Source: Gnetum montanum (taxonomy: Eukaryota > Streptophyta > Gnetopsida > Gnetales > Gnetaceae). From it: a stretch of DNA of 60,000 nucleotides. The stretch lies in assembly GCA_015680685.1 (NCBI GenBank), contig MNCI01010517.1, forward strand, positions 64,001-124,000, given 5' to 3'. Position numbers and translations under genes: made by a program. A model generated the notes under the pieces. The model was not told the origin of the DNA and searched no databases. It saw only the letters and a program-made list of their open reading frames with translations. Below are positions 33,075 through 44,690 of the stretch, piece by piece. The stretch's first letter is position 1, and each line of letters begins with the position of its first letter.

Positions 33075-33480
33075 ACCAAGGAATGCGAGAATGCACCAAA
33101 CTAGTCTAGGCCATTCCACATCATGAACAATGAATCAAATTATTATTTGGGGGTTGTGCTTACATAGTTGGACAATTTGAAATGTCCATACTACATCCAT
33201 TATGTAAGTAGGAGCATTGTGGATGCACAACTAAACTACAACACCACTAAAAAGGAGCTCATGGTAGTGATGTATGCCTTAGAGAAATTCAGGTGCTATG
33301 TGCTTGGATACCAAGTCTTTATGCTTGATAACCATAGTGCTATCTAGTTCCTAATGAATAAATCAATAGTGAGCTCTTGTGTCATATAGTGGCTACTAAT
33401 TCTTTAAGAGTTTGATATAATGATGATTGATTGAAAGGGTATCAAGAATGTGGTTACTAATTACTTGTCTCGATTAAGAT
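33075..33480 (+). pseudogene. pol: RNase H of element A
   Basis: The decayed frame reads YYLGVVLTQLDN, PYYIHYVSRSIVDAQLNYN, TTKKELMVVMYALEKFRCYV, LGYQVFMLDNHSAI and FLMNKS. This is the RNase H of Ty3/gypsy pol (A-Q-x-N-Y-x-T-T-E-K-E and A-L-E-K-F-R hallmarks), joined to RT as expected. At least four stops. Confidence 0.75.
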
Positions 33481-33559
33481 AGAATAACAAAGAGGATAAG
33501 GGCCTTCTATCTAATTAGTTTTCTAATAAAATCCTCCTTGCTTGTGCTATTGATGTTTA

Positions 33560-34861
33560 AGATCCCAAAGAAATGAACTAGTATGATTACATCCTCTCCT
33601 ATTTCCTCACACAGGAGATGCCACAGGAGTGGAAAAATAAGAAGAAACAATATTTTCTTCATTAGGGTAAGCACTTCATGAAAATCAAAGGAAACCTCTA
33701 CAAGAGCTATGTAGATGCTTGGTACGATGGTGTGTTCTTAATGTAGATCAACTTTGAGTCCTCTAGGATGCACACAAAGGCCCTTGTGGGGGCCACTATG
33801 CTAGGAGAAGGATGACCATTAAGATCCTCATGGTAGGGTATTATTGGCCAACAATATTCAAGGATGCCCATCACTTCTTCCATTCCTATGATAGTTTCTA
33901 ATGTGATGGAGGGATGACCACGAAAATGGAAGGGCTCCAAGAGTGGATTCAATTACTAGAGCCTTTTTATCTTTAGGCGATTGACTTCATGAGGTCCATC
34001 AACCTCATGTCAAATGAAAAGGCATACATAATTGTAGCGGTTGACTATTGCATCAAGTAGGTTTAAGCTGTTGTCATCAATGACTGTTCATCTTTTATAG
34101 TGGTACGATTTGTTCAAAAAAATGTTGTAAATAAGTTTGATGTGCCACAAGCACCAATTTCTAAAAATGCAACATACTTTATAGGTTCCACTTTTCAAAA
34201 AATCATGCAACGCTTAGAGGTTGAACATAAACTCACAACTCCATACCACCTCCAAGCCAATGCTCAAGTTGAGGTCACCAATAGGAAAATTACAAAAATA
34301 CTAACATGCATAGTTAGTAAGTATAAGAAGGTTTAGAGTAGTAAACTCAATGATGCTCTTTGGGCTTATCATTCAACATGAAAACTTCCTATCAGGTATT
34401 CTCCCTATGAGTTAGTACACAAAAAACTCTCAACTCTTCCTATCCAAACCAAACTCCATACAATTTCAATGGCTTGTGACCTTGACATAGATTTAAGTCT
34501 AGCCTAAAGAGAAAGATTGATGAATCTCAACATGTTAGATGAAAATTGATTAGTGGTCCTATCATTGAATGAAGTGCACAACGCACACAGTAAGCAATAC
34601 CATGAGCTTACAATAAGAAAAGTCAAATTCCATCCAAGAGATAAGGTGCTCTACTAGAACCCCATGCATGTACCTCAATGTACAAAATACCAAATACTAT
34701 GGAAGAATCCTTACATTACCCATGAAAATTTTTCATTTGGGACCATGATGATTTACCATCTTACTAGCCCAAACAAAAGATTATTGATCAACATGCAACA
34801 AATTAAACCTTGCTTAGAGACAAGAACAACTGGTGGAAAAAATACCTTAACTAATGACTAA
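33560..34861 (+). pseudogene. pol: Integrase of element A
   Basis: The core is in one frame for long stretches: GGHYARRRMTIKILMVGYYW, PTIFKDAHHFFHSYDSF, AIDFMRSINLMSNEKAYIIV, AVDYCIK, FVQKNVVNKFDVPQAPISKN, ATYFIGSTFQKIM, TTPYHLQANAQVEVTNRKI, ALWAYHST, SPYELV. The first catalytic Asp (AIDF) and the Glu (QVEVTNR) remain; the second Asp (expected ISDxGTHF) has become Lys in ISKNATYF. The C-terminal part (ELTIRKVKFHPRDKVLY, NPMHV) leads to a stop at 34859-34861. Confidence 0.75.
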
Positions 34862-36872
34862 GCATGCTCAATATTTTGGATCTCTCCCTTCCAACTCAAT
34901 TGTGGTAAAAATGGCCATCCATGCTAACATTCTATAATGACTTTTCTTAGTTTTTTAACTTTTTTTATTTTACATCGTCCTTTATACATTTTTTATTTTC
35001 TTGAACATTTTGCAATTTATTTATACATATTTCCTTATTTGGATTTTCTTACATGTATTTTTCTTCTTTATTCCCATCAGGACTTTGATGATTAATACAA
35101 TTGTTGATTGATGGAGGTTCATTGAATTATATTGATTGAATTAATTACTTAATGACTGGATTTCATCTTTGAATTATAACATCAATTAATGGGACATTAG
35201 TTTTCTCATGATATCAAATAGTGAGCTCACGTCATCCATCCATTTCATTCAATCCATGGTGTTATCTCTTTTTGGAAGCATTAGGTTTTTTGTTAATAAC
35301 AACTTATAAAGGACCTCTGACCTTGGTACTTTCTAAAATTAGGATGAATCAAGTGGAATCGACAAGGGTGTGGCTTCAAGAGGACTTGTTACCTTTTGTA
35401 CCTACCTACCATCTAGAGTTTTATGGGTATTCTCATCAATTCCTCACCATTCTTAACATTGACCAATAACAGGAAGTAATGTCTTTGCATGGTGTAGTTC
35501 CCATGGAGAGAAAACAAGGGAATTCAAAGCACACCCCTTAGATAAAATAATGGGCTACAAGCACTAGTTATAAGGGTAGAAAGACATGCTACCCATGCTT
35601 GAAGACATCTCTCTAACTAAGGCCCTCTTAACTTCTTGCTTCTCTTTTCTTCTTTACCTAGAATGGTGGGTGATCTTTGGAGATGTTCATGAACTTTAGA
35701 GGTCAAACATTCTAAATGTGCCAATTGTGAACTCACTATAAGTGAATGGCCATGATTCCAACTAAGGGTGAAATAGTATCAGGTGATATTAATCACAAAA
35801 ATCCACAAAGGACTCCATGTGATTGGGACGTAGAACTCCATTAACATACTCTCTCTCATTATTGATTCTTGCCATCTACAACCTCACTGCATCTTATCAT
35901 TTTCAATCAATGTGGCCATTTGCTTATGTCTTAATTCTTTGATGATTTTTTATGTGATTCAATTTTTAACAATCCATGGTCATTAATCATCCTTGGTGTG
36001 TATGAAGTCCTAGGTATGACGGCATGCAAGGGCATTAAAGGTATGCGCCTACTATGGGGATGATCCATTTGCATACTCCTTGGTCTAGATGGTTCAACTT
36101 CCTATCCATCAATCATTTTGCCTTCAAATCCATTGCTTTCAAACATGAAACATCCAGTTTTTATCCTCCTTGGCACTATAATTTCCTCAAAATCTCCTTT
36201 CCCAACCCAATTTCAAGTCCTCTTCCATGATTTGTCCTTATTCTAGGCTTTTCTCACTTCCTCTGGACTCCAACTTCGTTGCCAAACTCTTCCCCAATAC
36301 TTAGTTTTTTAATGTGCAAAATTGTTTGAATAGGTTACGTTGACACATCCTCATTGATTCAACCTCATCAATGCATCCCCATAAACACATGATAAAAATT
36401 TTATATATGTGTGTTTACAGTTAGCCAAATTTTCACGTTTTCATCATAATGCTAGGGGAGTTTCAACATTTTTTAGATCCTAGAGCACCTTCCAAGCACT
36501 ATAACTTGCAAACTGCTTAACCACTTATCTAATTCAACTCATTCTTCAACCCTCTAGTAACCAAACATGACCTTTACATCATGGAGGCCAAAAACCCATG
36601 GTTTATGATAGATAAATTTTTTGAAAATTTTCTAACTCCCTAATGTTTAACTAATCAAATAATATTAAAATTACCATATACACCAAGTTAAAGCTCATCA
36701 ACAAAATCAAGTAGCTAAATGAATAAAATATTAATAAAAAAAATACTAAAGTAATTAATCTACCATGATCATAACTACCCTAAGTGTAACTTACCCCAAA
36801 AAAAGAATGGTATCAAAAGGCATTAAAGATTACACAATGGCCACTAATTTTTGGTTATGTTTGTGATCATAG
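34862..36872 (+). other. Post-pol non-coding spacer of element A
   Basis: No protein is recognised. It starts T-rich (34920-35060). An 82-codon frame (35221-35469) is open but has no match I know. A block near 35360-35460 (GTGTGGCTTCAAGAGGACTT) aligns with element 1 near 2010 (minus) and element B near 45145. One copy of the post-pol motif lies at 35583-35604 (GACATGCTACCCATGCTTGA). The conservation of this region between copies without an ORF suggests a cis-acting role in the element. Confidence 0.55.
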
Positions 36873-39575
36873 ATGGCACCAAAGAGGGGACCACAAGGTG
36901 AAGGACCATCCCAACCAAGGGAGAAGTGGCCAAGAGAAGGAATGGGCTAGCAGCCATAATAGCCCCAAGAATAAGAGAACATAACCCATGCAATGCGACC
37001 TTTTTGGGAGAAGCTTGAAGTGGAATCTATTTATTAGATTTTCACAGTAGAGACCAGCTAGTCATAGGAGGTGCATTGAGGTTACATCTTGAGGTTACAT
37101 TGATTGAGGCTTGCCTAGAAAAAATTCATTTCAAGGAGGTGCAAAGTTAGGGTATCCAAGAGCTTAACTTTGGTTCCTTCTTGGACTTGGTGGTGGAGGA
37201 AGTCTGAACTCAATTGCAAGGATATCCCATATGACCCATTTACTCTTCTAGTGAATAATGGTACATGGGAGAAACATACCTCTTATGAAACAACTGACAA
37301 GGAGATGTCACTATCAAAATAAAATACATAACTGTCTCGTACTCAGTTGAAGCCATTGTGGAGGCCCTTGGATTGGTTGATATAAGAGAAACTTTGGCAA
37401 AGATCTCCACTTAGGTGGATCGAAAGGAAAAGAAAGAATGGATCCAATGTTTCTATGGGGTGGACTATAAGGAGTATGTTGCACCCACTAAGATAGAGTG
37501 ATAGGAAGTTATGCATCCACTTATTGGGCCTCATCATTGGGTTCAAGTGATAGGAAGACACTTCCCTTCTTGTGCTTGATCTGAAACCTCTGCAGAAGGA
37601 GAGGCATAGCTTTTTATGCCAATGATATGCTTTGTCATGCTATTACTACATCTTGGTAGGAGATGATGTAGGATAAGGTAGTTTCCAAGCTACTAGAGGA
37701 GGAGCAACCACCACCACTACCTGTTAGGTGAGACTACATCAGATGCCTACATAGCTATTAAGTTAATGAGAAAATTTCATGAATAGTTGATACAACAATA
37801 ACAAGGTGAGGCAAGTGGTGTATACTAGACAATGTTGAGCCATCTCAACAAAGTCACCAAGATAATCAATTGGTTGAAGGAGGCTACCAAACTATTTTCT
37901 TATCAATGAATGCAAGCACTTGCAAGGATGAATCCAAATGCCTAAGAAGTTATAGTGTCCATCATTAGATAACAGAGTTCTCTAATATCTTTGGGAATTC
38001 CATGACTTTCTTAATGGACCTTGAGGAAGGCAAGGGGGCTACTATCCTAGTAATGCAACACTATGAGTAGAAAACAACAGTGGAAGTGGTGGTGGATCAT
38101 GTGGCCAAAGCTTTAAAGCCTCCTATGATAGTCATGCCTAACATTGCTACCTTGAAAGATGTATAGGCTTCTGTAGGAGTGGGAAGTAGTCGATTAAGTA
38201 TAACCAACATGAGGAGTTGTTGGACCAATTAATGGGAACCAGACAATTACTTCTATAGATCTTTGATCTTCAGGAAGAAATCATTACTAACCAATCAGAG
38301 CTACTTGAGAAAAAGGGTAAGTTCATTATTGTTAATGTCCGACTAGAGGCAGATACTACTAAAAACTGTCAATTTACTATCAAAGTTATGGAATTAAGGG
38401 CTCAGCTTGCTGATCCCACTATTCTCAACTAGGTAATCATAAGGGATGAAGCTTTCCTAAAGCTTCAACACAAACTAAGGAAGGCTAATAATGCTAAGGA
38501 TATGGCAATCTTTGATGTCTCTTTATGAGAAGCTTTTTCCATCAACACCAATAAGGACTTGGCTCAAGTACATAAAGAAAACTTGGTCCTCACAATGGAT
38601 ATTCATCACCTGCAAAATGTCAATGAGAAAAATGACCAAATGGTTAAATTTGTGAGATAATAGTAGGAGCAGCTAGCTAAGGTAAACCTAGATTTAAGGA
38701 GGTTGGTAGCTGAGAACTGAAATCTTTCTATGGATGAAGTCTAGGCACTTTGCCAAAAGATAGCCATTAAGGTAACTACTTAGAAGAATGAGGTCCTAAA
38801 GTTTGAATGTGTCAAAAATCACTATAGGAACTAGGTGGGGCTTCTCAAAGAAGTGAATAAAAAGGAAATTTAATTAACAAAAGTGAAGATGAAAGAAGCA
38901 ATCCAATAATTCCAACAAAGAGGTGATGTGTGGTAGTTGATCTTTGATAGCCAAAATGCATGCAACAAAGTAGAGATTCTCTTGAAGGAGTTGCAATTAT
39001 AGGAAATTACTGAATGCATGAAGCTTACCAACCTATGATATGCTAACATGGCTATGTTGATAGCAGGGAGGCCAAGAACATAACTTGAAAAGTAGGTGAT
39101 CAATTTGTACCTCCTTTACAAGGCCAAATTCAAGCATCACTAGGAAACTAAGCAAAAGTTTGAGATAGTCAATGTAAAGCTTGAAGTCCTCTAAAACTAA
39201 TTTACTGATCAATGATTGGTTGCTAAGGATCTAGCTAGAAGGATGAATAACTACTATGAGTTATAGATCTTAGTCAAGATGTCTGATGTTGAACGAAAAA
39301 AATTAGTAGCATGGTTCATGAATGTTAAGAAGTTGTTTTTGGCAATGCCCTATTCATGGGATGTCCTTGTACTAGCCCACATTAGCAAAGCCACATAGAT
39401 TATGTATGATCCATAGAGTAAGGAGGAGAAAATAAAAGCATTGTTGGATGCTTTCTACCTAACTCTTGAGGTAGCAACCATAGTAGGACAGTCTCAACCA
39501 CCACCACTACGAGTGCCAAACCCTAGTGAAGATCCTTCAACACCCTACAATCTTTTACCTCATGGCACTATTTGA
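36873..39575 (+). pseudogene. ORF3 of element A (env-position), decayed
   Basis: ATG 36873 begins MAPKRGPQGEGPSQPREKWP, matching the ORF at 479 (minus). After stops and shifts comes a core, PYDPFTLLVNNGTWEKH, then GDVTIKIKYITVSYSVEAIV, EALGLVDIRETLAKIS, EWIQCFYGVDYKEYV and MHPLIGPHHWVQVIGRHF (37230-37560). The remaining two-thirds is rich in Lys, Glu, Leu and Asn with heptad-like spacing (for example LVLTMDIHHLQNVNEKNDQM, EEKIKALLDAFYLTLEVA), which suggests coiled coils, and ends with a Pro-rich QSQPPPLRVPNPSEDPSTPY tail. Restoring no codons, the span would be about 900 residues. It has no visible signal peptide or membrane segment, unlike an envelope protein. Function unknown. Confidence 0.6.
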
Positions 39576-39797
39576 TCTCTACCTCATGTTTTGCAATCAA
39601 AGGGGTTTTGTTGTCATTTTTATAAGGGTGTCCAATTTTGTTGTCAAGGGCACCCAATTTTGTAAACTTTGTAATTCCATGAAATTTCTCAATTAGATCT
39701 AGTTAGTTAGAGTTAGTTAGTTAATAATCCCATATCTTGTAATTTTTTAAGAAGCTTCATCCTACTTTGTTTTACTTGAGAATGAGTTTTCACTTAG

Positions 39798-39809
39798 TTC
39801 TTGGGGGTA
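39798..39809 (+). other. Purine tract before the 3' LTR
   Basis: CTTGGGGGTA directly precedes TGATGA at 39810, where plus-strand priming is expected. Confidence 0.5.
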
Positions 39810-40665
39810 TGATGAATCATCAATTGGCTACGTCGATGGGCATGCATTGACATAGCCCCATTAATGCATGAGAAGATGCATCAACATAGTGTCATGTCAT
39901 GCCTATGTAAATGAATGTACCCACTACATTTATGGAATGTTATGTCATTAGAGTAACCAAGTTCTTGTAGTTTTCTTCTGTTAAATTTAGAATATTTTCT
40001 GAGTGCGTGTAGTAGAACGTTAAGGAATTGTATGGATCCTTATTCAAGCATCGTTGCACCTAGACACATTGATGTGACAATAGTAAAGACAATAGTCATG
40101 GAACTCCTTGCAGCAGCTAGAATAGATTAATGTTTATTTTCAAGCACTTTAGTATTCATGTAATTTACATTTTTATCCTTAGTTAGTAAATGCATTCAAT
40201 AAATAACACATAGTATGACAACTTCGAGCATACCATGTAACGCTTGGTAATCCCAGTAGTGGCTATTTGATACACCCAGTGATAGACACTTGGTAACCCA
40301 GTAGTGTTAGGATGAGTTTAGCATGTGTATGTAAAGTGGGCTTGGATGCTTATGTTAGGCTAATTAGCTTAAAGAATCATTAGATAATTAAGTATTTCAT
40401 TCCTAATTAATTATCTTTACTTCAACACTTAGATTAAATAAATAAAAATATAAAATATAAATAAATATCATATGCCTTGATTTAGACTTAACCATACAAA
40501 TAAGCTTACACAAGTGAGAGGCAAGAAGATAATGATCATATTTTCCCATGTCACTATCTTTGTCTATTAGCACACTTAGGGGCTAAGTTTGTAGAATGTG
40601 ATCAAATAGCTAGTGAATGCTTGTGATTTGTATGATTGAGTAGAGGGGCTACTTACTGCTCATCA
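39810..40665 (+). repeat. 3' LTR of element A (856 bp)
   Basis: It starts TGATGAATCATCAATTGG and ends TCATCA, and aligns throughout with the 5' LTR at 27635. U3 has shortened: several of the CCTCRTC/GATGCAT repeats of the 5' copy are missing. Confidence 0.85.
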
Positions 40666-40912
40666 ATATTGAAATTAAAAATGGATACTAGGTTTCAAAA
40701 ATTTAGATTTGGATCATGGTGGAATTCAATTTGGAATTTTGATCTTACAATATTATTTATTAGTGAATTAGATTACTATGATTTAATGTTGTATGATTTG
40801 AACATTTAGATACTAACATTTGGGATGTAGCAACCTCACTTCATAACTATCTAGCTACTTGAGGCCTAATTCCAAATCCCTTAAGGAAGTACTTGTGGTT
40901 TATTTTTCCCAC
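40666..40912 (+). repeat. Fragment of chromovirus-type long LTR, left of element B
   Basis: The last part, ATAACTATCTAGCTACTTGA followed by GGCC and CCAAATCCCTTAAGG, aligns with 56570-56625 of the plus-strand long LTR (ATAACGATCTAGCTACTTGA, CCAAATCCATAAGG). The alignment continues at 47896 on the other side of element B. Confidence 0.55.
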
Positions 40913-41784
40913 TAATGAAGTCCAAGTCAGTTAGTTGCATTGATGCATACTTATTGATGTATCCTAGTCAATGCATCCTTGGATGCATTAGTGCATATGT
41001 GTTAATGCTAATCCTTCATAAGCCTATAAATATGGGAGCATCCACCACGTATTCACCACCATTTGATTAGTAGTATAGCCAGACACTTGTAGTGTTCTTC
41101 CATAATCTTAGTAAATAGTCAATGAATGCCCATAGCATGAATTTAAGTTAATTGTATGGAGCCTTATTTGAGTGGCAGTGTACATGGATACATTTCATGA
41201 ATAATCAAAAGATCGAGATTGATTCATATTCATTATAGTACTTTGACTTAGAATAGATTTATATTTAATGCAATTTACTTTCTATGTACTTAGTTAATAT
41301 TTACAATTTCATGTATATTAATTAATTGGCAAAATGATCACAACTAGTTTCAAACATAAACACACATTTGCTTGGTAATCCCAATAGTGTTATTTCTTGG
41401 TTCTCCTAGTAGCATAACACTTGGTAATCCAGTAGTGGATATGTGAGTTCAAGATGTGTATAACAAGCTAGGAATGGACACCCATTGCCCTTTGGAGAGT
41501 TTAGGATTTTTCTTCTTGGTATTAGTTATATTAGTTAAATAATTAATTTTCATGTTTTCATATAGCTTAGCCACAACATCATAACATTAATAATCATATG
41601 CCTCACTTTGGACTAAACCACATGTGAGTAAGTTATCACTAGTCCAAGTGAAAAGAAAACAACTTTTGAACAACACTTAATGATCTAGATACCATACCAG
41701 TCTCATCCATGGAATTCAACTGGATCACCTATACATGCTTATGATTCATATGGTTGAGCATAGGGGACTACTCGCTATTCATCA
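40913..41784 (+). repeat. 5' LTR of element B (872 bp)
   Basis: It begins TAATGAAGTCCAAGTCAG (the TG start mutated to TA) and ends TCATCA. U3 shows GATGCA/TGCATC phrases (40940-41000), then TATAAATA (41031). It is closer to the LTR at 47039 than to those of element A. Confidence 0.8.
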
Positions 41785-41802
41785 TTGGTGTTGTTACTAG
41801 GA
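41785..41802 (+). other. Degenerate primer binding site of element B
   Basis: TTGGTGTTGTTACTAGGA. Every difference from the tRNA-Asp complement TTGGCGCCGTTGCCGGGG, apart from the last base, is C-to-T or G-to-A. Confidence 0.7.
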
Positions 41803-41865
41803 TGGTGTTAGTGATCTAGATTAGTTATATTATAAATAATTTTGTAAAAGCATTAATAATTTATC

Positions 41866-43880
41866 ATGTCAAAAAATATTAATATTTTAAGCCACATACA
41901 TTATTAACTAAAAATATCTCCTTCACATAGGGCCTATAGTTCATCATACAATGAGAACACTAGAAAGAAAAATGATAGGACTTATATTGAAGAGAATTGA
42001 AGTGAACCATTATAAGCAAGGGTCTCATGTGCTTATTTTGACCCTTACTACATTCAAAGACTATGTTCAGTTATCACAAACAATACTAGAGAGGATAGAA
42101 CAAGTCCTAGAATAAGGAGAACATCAAGGCCTAAGACCTCTAGCAAACCTAGAAGAGATGAATCAAAGAACCATAATGGATATAGGAGTCATGGTAATTC
42201 TCCTAGTTCACCATCTTTCTCTTCATCTTTACTGTCTAGTTTCATTAATAGTTTTGTCAAAGATGAACATAGGTATGGAGATAAAGCTCTACTAAGGGAT
42301 CAAGATGAATATATAAATAGAGATCAAAGATAAGATACAATGTATCAAATAGAGCATAGACAATACCATCATAATAGGACATATAGAAATAAAGATATGG
42401 ATTATAACCATGACATATTTGATGATGGTGAATCTTTATTAGCTACTAGAAGGATGATACTAATCAAGGAGATGGTTAGAGTAATTGAAAGGCATCAAAG
42501 GGAAAGATACATTAAATGTCTTGATATAAATAACATTCTTAGATTTGGAGGCTATAATTATGATCCACAACATCATTTACAAGACTTTCATGATGCCTAC
42601 ACCTTGTAAAATATTGAAAGTAAGTAGAAAAAGCTTAAGCTCTTTTCTAGGATACTAATAAAAGAAGCTAAACATTGGCATAGATCATTGAAATCAAGTT
42701 CAATCTATTGGTGGTCCATAATTCTTGAGCTCTTTAACAAGAAATACTAAACCTATTCAATAGTGTTTAATCTAAAAAAATAAACCCAAGGATGAAAGCA
42801 AGAGAACCATAAATCCCTTAATGTAGACTTGGGCAGATATGATTCCCTATTACATAGATGCTGAGGCCATGGATTTTCTTAAAAAGAGTAGCTTCATCAA
42901 ATCATAGATGGGCTTTGTAATAAAATGAGGAAAAACCTTAGAATCTATGCCTAATAAAAATTATTATAGTTGAGAGTCCATCAAATAAAAAGGCTAATTG
43001 AACATGTGGCAATAGAAGAAGAAGTGTTATGTAAAAGAGAAAGTGTTGAGGAATATGCCTAGACCCCAACCCTTCATGAAAAGGAGGTCCATATTGATGA
43101 TCAAGAATAAGAGTTGATTTTAGATAAAACCTTGCCAATGAAAAAGGTCACTAAGATTGAAGAATAGGTAGATAAGATGTGGAAATTGGTAAATGAAATA
43201 GTTACAATCAACTTGAAAATCATAGTGGAGAAGGTAAAACAAGTAGAATCAAGTGATCAAGACAAAAAGAGGAAAAATAATAAGAAAATAGGCAAGGATA
43301 CTTATTGATAAAAAGGAAAACTAATTGTAGTAGAAATGATTGTAGACTCAGATTTAGAGAAGAAAGATAGATGCGACATTGGTCAATATGAACATTCGAA
43401 GGGCTATTTCCTAGTGATGTTACATTTATGAGAATCCATAATTTTCACTTTGAATCTCAAGTTCATGAAAAAGAAATTCTCAAGAGATTACCTTACCCAC
43501 AACACTACTATAGATAGTCATACAATCAATAGTACTATCCAAATAGGACCTTTTTTCAACCTTATGACTACTATAAATAATAATGGCAAACCCCATAGTC
43601 ATGGGTGATGCAATCACCAAACTAGCAATATCCCTATTACAATCCAAACACTTATGGATACTATGTTTAATAATTTATTTCTCTGAATGATTCTACTTCC
43701 CATACCTCAACTTACTACTACTAACCTCCTAAATATCATCAACCCATAACATCTCCTATGGGATCACTATCCCATACCTCTCATCATCCATCACATTCTT
43801 AATACTCTCATACTTCCCTCCAATATATGCTACAATAAAAAATGCAAGAAAAATTGACATCATAACCTTAATAGAAGAAT
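41866..43880 (+). pseudogene. gag: Athila-like gag of element B, decayed
   Basis: It starts at ATG 41866. One main frame holds for the first 740 bases: SPSHRAYSSSYNENTRKK, CAYFDPYYIQRL, a Ser run SPSSPSFSSSLLSSF, Asp/His/Arg-rich RDQDEYINRDQR and HRQYHHNRTYRNKDMD, then DDGESLLATRRMILIKEMVR and DPQHHLQDFHDAYTL (open 42340-42609). The capsid core continues through stops (ELFNKKY, KSLNVDLGRYDSLLHRC-like). A knuckle variant, CDIGQYEHSKGYFLVMLHL, lies near 43372-43430, with the second Cys changed to Gly and the last to Tyr. A Tyr/Pro-rich tail follows. Not functional. Confidence 0.7.
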
Positions 43881-44544
43881 GTCACTTCGGCTGTGAATAT
43901 ATAAAAGGATAATAGTGCTAGTAGTCCTGAGCACAAGCCTCAAAAACATTCTTTCTTTAGAATGGTTCCCACATGTGTGAATAAAACTAGTAGACCTACT
44001 AGCTCATAAAACTAGTGCAAGGCCAATATGGTGCAACTTTCTTCCTTGTAAAAAAAATGTCTCCTAATCCTACACAAAAGCCAACAACCATCACCACTCT
44101 AACACAAAAATTACAAGCTAAACATGACAATATGGAGAGGAAAAAATTCCATACATTACTACTAATGATAAAGGGTGTACTTGTGGGATGAAAGTTCAAA
44201 GTATTAACAAAATTCCTATACCAGCCTACAATCAACTTGAGGGATAAATGTGTGTGAAAAATCAATTTTATACAATATCCACTAAACCAAAAAACACCCA
44301 GTGATTAAAAATTAAGAATACCAAATTGTCCAAACGATGCATGAAAACATCCAACCCACTTATCAACTCTTGTCCCAAGGAAATAAACTAAAAAAGAGAA
44401 CTTAGAAAAGGAAAATATACACTCTAATTATACATAAAAAGAAATTGTCAAGAAAGGAGACCCAAGAACTAAAATAAAAAATAAAAAATAAAACATATCT
44501 CGACCATCTAAAAAGAAAATGCCTTCTAGTCTAGCTCAATATAT

Positions 44545-44690
44545 GTCTCAAAATGATTGAAACCTTATTATCACCAATGTTAAATGTGCTAACAAACAAA
44601 AACATAAATTAATAAAGGTGATAAATGGAAAAATTATGATGTATAACCAAGGGAATGTGGTCCATTTTTGGAATGCTCACCCATGAATTT
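44545..44690 (+). pseudogene. pol: Integrase C-terminal remnant of element B
   Basis: TNVKCANKQKHKLIKVINGK then YNQGNVVHFWNAHP lines up with NEVHNAHSKQYHELTIRKVK and HPRDKVLY-stop-NPMH of element A (about 34565-34670). This shows that the deletion ends inside integrase, shortly before the post-pol spacer. Confidence 0.55.

Larger units (their letters stand above)
27635..40665 (+). mobile_element. Athila-like element A, complete layout, decayed (about 13 kb)
   Basis: Order: 5' LTR 27635-28533, primer site, gag, protease, RT, RNase H, integrase, a 2-kb non-coding spacer, ORF3, a G-run purine tract, 3' LTR 39810-40665. RNase H before integrase, a tRNA-Asp primer and an extra ORF after pol identify the Athila/Tat side of Ty3/gypsy; the protease wording fits Athila. 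Every gene is broken by stops and frameshifts. The two LTRs differ at roughly one base in ten by eye, so the insertion is old. Flanks TACAT and ATATT do not match, so the target duplication is lost or the ends are off. Confidence 0.8.

Noticed and set aside
27630-40670. A target duplication for element A
   Set aside because: TACAT and ATATT do not match under any simple transition; I could not support one.
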